Assembly (NCBI GenBank): GCA_964385305.1
Contig: CAYLOP010000109.1
Coordinates: 1 to 10,263 of the forward strand
Reading direction: 5' to 3'
Length of the DNA stretch: 10,263 bases
Origin: CAYLOP01 sp964385305
Lineage (GTDB): Bacteria; Chloroflexota; Anaerolineae; Anaerolineales; E44-bin32
Part shown: positions 5,948 to 10,263 of the stretch, piece by piece
How positions within the stretch are numbered: the stretch's first letter is position 1
Layout: each line of letters starts with the position of its first letter
Position numbers and translations under genes: made by a program
The notes under the pieces: model-generated
Database searches by the model: none
What the model was told of the DNA's origin: nothing
The model's input: the letters and a program-made list of their open reading frames with translations, nothing else

Positions 5948-8172
5948 CGACGGTCTGCCCGCTGGAGGCCAAACAGCACTCGCTCTGGGGTGAGGGGAAA
6001 TTCGTCAAACCACACGCCCACGGCATCTCGTACCGCAGCGATCACCGCCGGTGCGAGCGGGATAAAGGGCATTTCTGCCATTCCGCGCGCCCCCCATGGC
6101 CCAATCGGGTCGGCGTATTCCAGGATCACGGACTCGACCTTCTCCGGAATATCCAAGACTGTGGGGATCAGGTAGGTGGAAAGTTGCCTTGTTTGAACGT
6201 ACCCATCAGGCTGCTGGAAATTCTCTAAAATCGTATAACCAGCGGCCTGAATAACCGCACCTTCAATCTGTCCTTGCACCTGTTGCGGGTTGATTGCCTG
6301 ACCCACATCATCCGCACACACAACCTCCAGGAGACGTATATGACCGGTCTCTAAATCCACTTCTACTTTCGCAGCTTCAGCGACATACCCATAGGCGAAA
6401 TTTGGTTCAGACTTACCCGTGTCAGGGTCGTAAGGAGTTGTTGATGGCGGTCGGTACTGGTAGGTCGCAATCGCCGGTCTTTCCTCACAATGCCACTTCT
6501 CAAGCGCCGCTTCCGCAGCGCCGCGGATCGAATTCCCCGACATGAAGGTCAGGCGCGAAGCCGAGGTTGATCCCGAATCATCGGTAGCAGCGGTATCCGA
6601 AACGATCAGGCGGACCTTTTCAATCGGCACACCCACAGCTTCAGCAGCCATTTGTGTCATGACGGTATGGGCGCCCTGGCCGACCTCAGCGCCAGCGTGG
6701 TGCAGGACCACTTCTTCAATTTCGGCTTTGCCATGAAGTTCGATCGTTGCCATACATTGTTCTGGCGCGCCGAAGGAAAAGCCCACATTCTTAAAACCGC
6801 ATGCAAATCCCACACCTCGCACCAAATGCGGTTCTTCCGGCTCTCCCAGATCCGCCCGCACGGGTTTTTTCCATGCCCCTCCCAAGCGAACCCAGCCTGC
6901 CTTCTCAGCACACTTCTCCACAACCGTCGCAATCGTCACCCCCTCAGGTAGGGGCGTCCCAACCGACAGCAGAGCACCCTCTGTGAGAACGTTGCGCGCT
7001 CGTATTTCCACAGGATCCATCCCCAGCGCTTCTGCTAGCTTGTTCATTTGCCCTTCCGCAGCGAAGGCGGCCTGTGGTCCTCCAAATCCGCGGAACGCTC
7101 CCCCTGGGACATGATTGGTGTAGACAGAATAGGAATCCACTTTGACGTTTGGAATTTCATAAGGGCCTGTACACATCAAGGTGCTGTTGCCAAGCACCTT
7201 CGTAGAAGTGTACGCATACGCCCCACCATCTTGGATGATTTCCACCTCTGCAGCGAGAAGCTTTCCCGCTTTGCTGGCGCCCCATTTGGTCCGGATTGTG
7301 TATGGGTGACGCTTGTGATGTCCTATGATGGATTCTTCTCGCGACCAGATGATCTTCACAGGCCTGTTGATCTCGCGTTGGTGTAATCTCCATGCAGCGA
7401 GCGCGAGCACAATCTGGACCGACATGTCCTCCCGACCGCCGAATGCACCTCCGATCGCAGGATAAATCACCCGTACTTGTTCTAAGGGCAAACCCAAGGC
7501 ATGTGCGATCTGCTCTTGATCTTCGTGGGTCCATTGCCCCGCAACCTCAACCGTCACACGGCCTTGATCATCCACGTACCCCACCCCGGCTTCTGGCTGA
7601 AGGTAGGCATGCTCTTGCGCGGGCGTTTGGTACTTGCCCTCCACGATCACTTCGGCGTGTGCAAAACCATCCTCAACATCCCCCTTGCGAATGCGGTTTC
7701 TGTAAAAGATATTGCTCCCCTTGTCAGGATGAAGGAGTAACGAGTCTTTTTCCATCGCCTTGATGGGATCGCTGACGATGGGAAGGTCCTCATACTCAAC
7801 CACGATGCGTTTTATGGCGTTTGACGCGGCCTCCTCGCTCTCCGCGACCACAAGAGCGATCTGATCACCGATGAAACGTACACGCTCGGCATGAGGTTTG
7901 GTCGAATCTGGGCCGCATAAGACAGGTTGATCCGGCATAATGAGGCCATACTCATTCACGGGGACATCCTTTGCCGTGAAGACAGCGATCACTCCTGGCA
8001 TAGCCTCAGCTTTAGAGACATCTATTTTACGTATGATGGCATGGGGGCGGCCTGCGAAGTGGATCTTCATATAGGCCTGACCCTGCAAGTTGATATCACC
8101 CGGATAGTTGGTTTCCCCGGTTACTTTTCCCAACGCATCCACACGCCGGATGGATTGGCCAATGATAGACAT
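5944..8172 (-). CDS. Xanthine dehydrogenase-family molybdopterin-binding (catalytic) subunit
   Basis: The large subunit of a molybdenum hydroxylase, 742 residues, carrying the cofactor that hydroxylates an aromatic heterocycle or purine with oxygen from water. The N-terminus GQSIRRVDALGKVTGETNYPGDI is the usual start of the ammonia-loop/barrel domain. Cofactor-binding motifs follow in order: GGAFGGRE (241-248), GGAFRGFGGPQ (357-367), GAEVGQGAHT (494-503), DDVGQAINP (621-629) and GARGMAE (694-700), whose Glu700 is the catalytic base in this family. AGGAG lies 6 nt before the ATG. The 2Fe-2S and FAD subunits are not adjacent, so electrons must pass to partners encoded elsewhere. Being overlapped by yqeB and followed by yqeC makes a selenium-dependent purine or xanthine hydroxylase the leading idea. 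Nicotinate or another heterocycle is also possible; substrate cannot be read from the sequence. Confidence 0.92.
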   Translation of the reverse strand: MSIIGQSIRRVDALGKVTGETNYPGDINLQGQAYMKIHFAGRPHAIIRKIDVSKAEAMPGVIAVFTAKDVPVNEYGLIMPDQPVLCGPDSTKPHAERVRFIGDQIALVVAESEEAASNAIKRIVVEYEDLPIVSDPIKAMEKDSLLLHPDKGSNIFYRNRIRKGDVEDGFAHAEVIVEGKYQTPAQEHAYLQPEAGVGYVDDQGRVTVEVAGQWTHEDQEQIAHALGLPLEQVRVIYPAIGGAFGGREDMSVQIVLALAAWRLHQREINRPVKIIWSREESIIGHHKRHPYTIRTKWGASKAGKLLAAEVEIIQDGGAYAYTSTKVLGNSTLMCTGPYEIPNVKVDSYSVYTNHVPGGAFRGFGGPQAAFAAEGQMNKLAEALGMDPVEIRARNVLTEGALLSVGTPLPEGVTIATVVEKCAEKAGWVRLGGAWKKPVRADLGEPEEPHLVRGVGFACGFKNVGFSFGAPEQCMATIELHGKAEIEEVVLHHAGAEVGQGAHTVMTQMAAEAVGVPIEKVRLIVSDTAATDDSGSTSASRLTFMSGNSIRGAAEAALEKWHCEERPAIATYQYRPPSTTPYDPDTGKSEPNFAYGYVAEAAKVEVDLETGHIRLLEVVCADDVGQAINPQQVQGQIEGAVIQAAGYTILENFQQPDGYVQTRQLSTYLIPTVLDIPEKVESVILEYADPIGPWGARGMAEMPFIPLAPAVIAAVRDAVGVWFDEFPLTPERVLFGLQRADRR

Positions 8173-8190
8173 TCACTACTCCTCATCCCC

Positions 8191-8226
8191 CGACGGTTAT
8201 TACCCGTCGCGAGTTTGTGACGACGG
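8191..8226 (-). promoter_or_regulatory. Three-arm alternative hairpin upstream of the hydroxylase gene
   Basis: The 59-nt gap before the hydroxylase gene holds three arms read on the minus strand: CCGTCG (8221-8226), CGACGG (8204-8209) and CCGTCG (8191-8196). The middle arm can pair perfectly with either outer arm (loops of 11 and 7 nt), giving two mutually exclusive 6-bp hairpins. The second lies close to the ribosome-binding site (about 8177-8181). This could be an operator palindrome, a processing site that uncouples expression, or a small switch. No U-tract follows either form. Confidence 0.4.
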
Positions 8227-8231
8227 CTAAC

Positions 8232-9941
8232 TCACTTTGCGCCCAAGCGTATCATTTCACGATTGAGGATCCTTCTTAATACAGCCAGACTGCTGGCATA
8301 CGTCGCATCCATGCCGAAATAAGAAAGCGAACCCTCTCCAAGGTTCTTCCCTTTGCTGAGCGGCGTATCGGATGCGTAATGCAGCACACCCAGGTCAAAG
8401 GGAAGCGCATGTAAGTTGACGATCTCATTGTTTGGATAACGCTGCGGGCGGTACATCTCATAAATGGCCGAGAGATAAGGTCCAGCCTCCATCTCGATGT
8501 CCGTGTAGCCCTCCCGATAAAACACGTCCATATAGCGAGGTGTCTGCAGGAATGTCCCGCGAACGCTCACCGCTTTTTGGTTGTCCAAAACTGTTCCGTA
8601 GACCAGATCCTCACTCACATCGCTCGCCGTGAAGCAGTTCTCGATAAGATACGTATTCTTTGATTGCTCATCGTGGACCACGGAGGGGATCATGATATCG
8701 CCAATAACTCCATTCAGCGTCGCCGCCTTCCCTAAGATGTAAACGCCATTCATCGCGCCTACTCGTGTGGCGAGGTGGGAGAGAATTAAGTATGCGCCCA
8801 TTCCTAAGGGGTAATCGATGTTCACAATCCATGCATCGCTATCAGCAAGGATCTCCATACCGGGTTGTCGCAGACGCGGATCCATCGAATCCAGACGGAC
8901 ATGGGCCATTTCGATCACCTGCGTTTGAACGTCGAAGCCGCGCTGGCTGCGAATGCAATGGATCCCACAAGACACTTCCTCCCGGAGTCGCGCCTCGAGA
9001 AGATGTTCGCCCTCAGGAGTGTCCAGATACTTCTTTAAGACGTAGTAAAGAAAGTTCTCTCGGCTTGAGCGAGCCTTTTCCGCATCGATCACTTGCCATT
9101 CCGCCAAAAGATCCTCACACCCGGGGCAATGAAGGAATTGAACAAGTTCAGATTCGTGCCTCAGCGCGAAGCCGCTCCAGAGGTTGACCAGGCTATGTGT
9201 ATTGCTGGAGATAAAATAAACGGGCTGGCTGAGGATTGAGGGCACCGCCGCTTCGACTTTCTCCCACCAGGTATGCGTGGCACGGCGATAATCATTGACC
9301 GAACTCGCAAGCAAACGCACGCGCAAGCGCTTCTTTCTTCCGGAAATCGTTTGAAGATTCGGCCAAAATTTATCCCCCCAAACACGCTGCAAGCGAACGA
9401 GGTCTTCTAGGCTCACGCCGATGCCATTCGATAAAACCGCCAGATCATCGCCGTCGCCCACAGCGTTTGCGAGAAAAGTCCGGACTTGTTCTCCATGGAA
9501 GAGTTGGTTGAGCTTATTCCACTCGATCTGATAAGCCGTTAGGATGGGGATCAAGTCATCGATGTCCGAGCGACTCGCGACATAGCATGCTAGTGTTTGC
9601 TCTCCATCGTAATAACTCCGGCGCCGGCGGGCTTTGGGTTCCACAAGCTGCCATGCGGTGACATCCTCGATGCCGTGCTGCGTGAAGACCTCCTCGCTCT
9701 GACCCAGGATCACCCGCTCGACATCCACAATACAAGAGGGTAAGCGCAGGATGCTGTAGATGAACGCGGAGAGATCTGGAAAGGTTTGCTTGGCCTTGGG
9801 ATGAAGCGAAGACCCCATGTTGGCATGGACTTCCTCAAGCGTCCGGATCTGAACATCCGTGCTTGAACGAAGAAGAGAATAATACGTCCGGATATACAGC
9901 TCGATCTCTTCAGAGCCCGTCTGCGGCACCGTACGATCCAT
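8232..9941 (-). CDS. Uncharacterised protein with a nucleoside phosphorylase-like C-terminal domain
   Basis: I do not recognise this 569-residue family. The N-terminal 370 residues look mostly helical, contain a CPGC pair (272-275) and a basic patch ARRRR (104-108), and show no signal peptide or membrane segment. The C-terminal third follows the order of motifs in nucleoside phosphorylases and nucleosidases: DYPLGMGAYL (about 376-385), a glycine-rich turn then VGD-like GKAATLNGVIGDIMIP (404-419), IEMEAG (482-487, compare VEMEAA in E. coli PNP, which binds the ribose) and ASDTPL (523-528), whose Asp525 would match the base-protonating Asp. About 25 extra residues lie between the last two. Fold and activity are inferred. 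The frame opens at 10031, but GGAGG sits upstream of the ATG at 9941 and the earlier part overlaps the preceding gene. It is 13 nt after the membrane protein gene and just before the hydroxylase gene, suggesting a role in base or nucleoside use. Confidence 0.8.
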   Translation of the reverse strand: MDRTVPQTGSEEIELYIRTYYSLLRSSTDVQIRTLEEVHANMGSSLHPKAKQTFPDLSAFIYSILRLPSCIVDVERVILGQSEEVFTQHGIEDVTAWQLVEPKARRRRSYYDGEQTLACYVASRSDIDDLIPILTAYQIEWNKLNQLFHGEQVRTFLANAVGDGDDLAVLSNGIGVSLEDLVRLQRVWGDKFWPNLQTISGRKKRLRVRLLASSVNDYRRATHTWWEKVEAAVPSILSQPVYFISSNTHSLVNLWSGFALRHESELVQFLHCPGCEDLLAEWQVIDAEKARSSRENFLYYVLKKYLDTPEGEHLLEARLREEVSCGIHCIRSQRGFDVQTQVIEMAHVRLDSMDPRLRQPGMEILADSDAWIVNIDYPLGMGAYLILSHLATRVGAMNGVYILGKAATLNGVIGDIMIPSVVHDEQSKNTYLIENCFTASDVSEDLVYGTVLDNQKAVSVRGTFLQTPRYMDVFYREGYTDIEMEAGPYLSAIYEMYRPQRYPNNEIVNLHALPFDLGVLHYASDTPLSKGKNLGEGSLSYFGMDATYASSLAVLRRILNREMIRLGAK

Positions 9942-9954
9942 GGAGATACCCTCC

Positions 9955-10263
9955 TCACCTACGTTTTCGAGGCGCACGCTTGATGGGAGGAACGTCGTAT
10001 TCGCCAGGTTGGATTGGGAATGCAATAGCATAAATCCAACTCATAATTGTGAAACAAGTAATCATGAAAAGGAGGGAGATCACTAGCTGTACAATGAAAT
10101 AATCTGGCAACCAAGGAGCAAATGCCGGTCTTCGAGCTGCCATGGGAATATAAATTATGCCCGTGTTAAGAAACCACCCTGAGAAGAAAAAAGCGCCAAT
10201 CCCAAGCAGTACGACGAGTAGACACCCAACCCCTCTCCAGGCAGGGTGCAAACGATCCTTCGC
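9955..10263 (-). CDS. Small membrane protein with two transmembrane helices (5' end outside window)
   Basis: No family recognised. The frame is open to the window edge, so the true start probably lies beyond 10263; a TTG at 10251 is the only internal candidate near the start and has no clear ribosome-binding site in view. Counted from that TTG, 98 residues remain. A first hydrophobic helix spans about 9-30 (GCLLVVLLGIGAFFFSG), and a second about 52-77 (FIVQLVISLLFMITCFTIM). The loop between them contains Pro and Arg residues, and the tail is very basic (KRAPRKRR), which places the C-terminus in the cytoplasm by the positive-inside rule. Its TGA overlaps the ribosome-binding site of the following gene, so the two are translationally linked. 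It may anchor or assist a membrane complex; no function can be assigned. Confidence 0.75.
   Translation of the reverse strand, partial: AKDRLHPAWRGVGCLLVVLLGIGAFFFSGWFLNTGIIYIPMAARRPAFAPWLPDYFIVQLVISLLFMITCFTIMSWIYAIAFPIQPGEYDVPPIKRAPRKRR

Noticed and set aside
5944..8172. Selenocysteine in the hydroxylase
   Set aside because: The frame has no in-frame UGA. In this enzyme class selenium is thought to be a labile ligand of the molybdenum centre, so none is expected.
8765..9187. Plus-strand reading frame of 140 codons
   Set aside because: It lies opposite the phosphorylase-like gene, has low-complexity Arg/Ser/Pro-rich composition, no recognisable motifs and no convincing start signal. The same applies to the other plus-strand frames opposite aspS, the hydroxylase and the cofactor genes.
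9942..10031. 30-residue N-terminal extension of the phosphorylase-like protein
   Set aside because: It overlaps the upstream membrane protein gene in another frame, while the ATG at 9941 has a strong GGAGG site at the right distance.

Overview
All genes recognised in this window lie on the minus strand, so in transcription order the window reads from its right end to its left. No phage, IS, CRISPR or tRNA signal was seen. The moderate-to-high G+C, the RecA N-terminus, bacterial-type AspRS, a YqeC-MocA fusion and selenium-dependent molybdenum hydroxylase genes fit an anaerobic or facultative bacterium. Chloroflexota is my best guess from general resemblance, not from any search.

Right part (10263 to 3203): a tightly packed gene cluster. 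It encodes a small two-helix membrane protein (cut by the window edge), a 569-residue protein of unknown function whose C-terminal third resembles a nucleoside phosphorylase, and the molybdopterin-binding subunit of a xanthine dehydrogenase-family hydroxylase. These are followed by YqeB, a YqeC-MocA fusion and a second MocA-like nucleotidyltransferase. Gaps are 13 nt, 59 nt, a 4-nt ATGA overlap, 1 nt and another ATGA overlap, so the last four genes are almost certainly co-translated. YqeB and YqeC mark selenium-dependent molybdenum hydroxylases, and MocA adds CMP to molybdopterin to form the cytosine dinucleotide cofactor. The cluster therefore encodes one catalytic subunit with its cofactor-maturation set. 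The electron-transfer subunits (2Fe-2S and FAD) are not in the window.

Middle part (3202 to 2473): a stand-alone receiver-domain response regulator with a candidate promoter and a leader hairpin. It is followed by a near-consensus extended -10 promoter and a leader of about 175 nt before aspS.

Left part (2472 to 1): aspS encodes an aspartyl-tRNA synthetase with residues typical of the non-discriminating type. A 6S RNA gene comes next; its -35 box lies inside the last codons of aspS. Two hairpin terminators follow, then the promoter and first 98 codons of recA. The 6S gene explains what would otherwise look like a 374-base empty gap holding a 91-codon spurious reading frame.

The two things most worth following up are the uncharacterised phosphorylase-like protein next to a purine-type hydroxylase, and the 6S RNA locus between aspS and recA.
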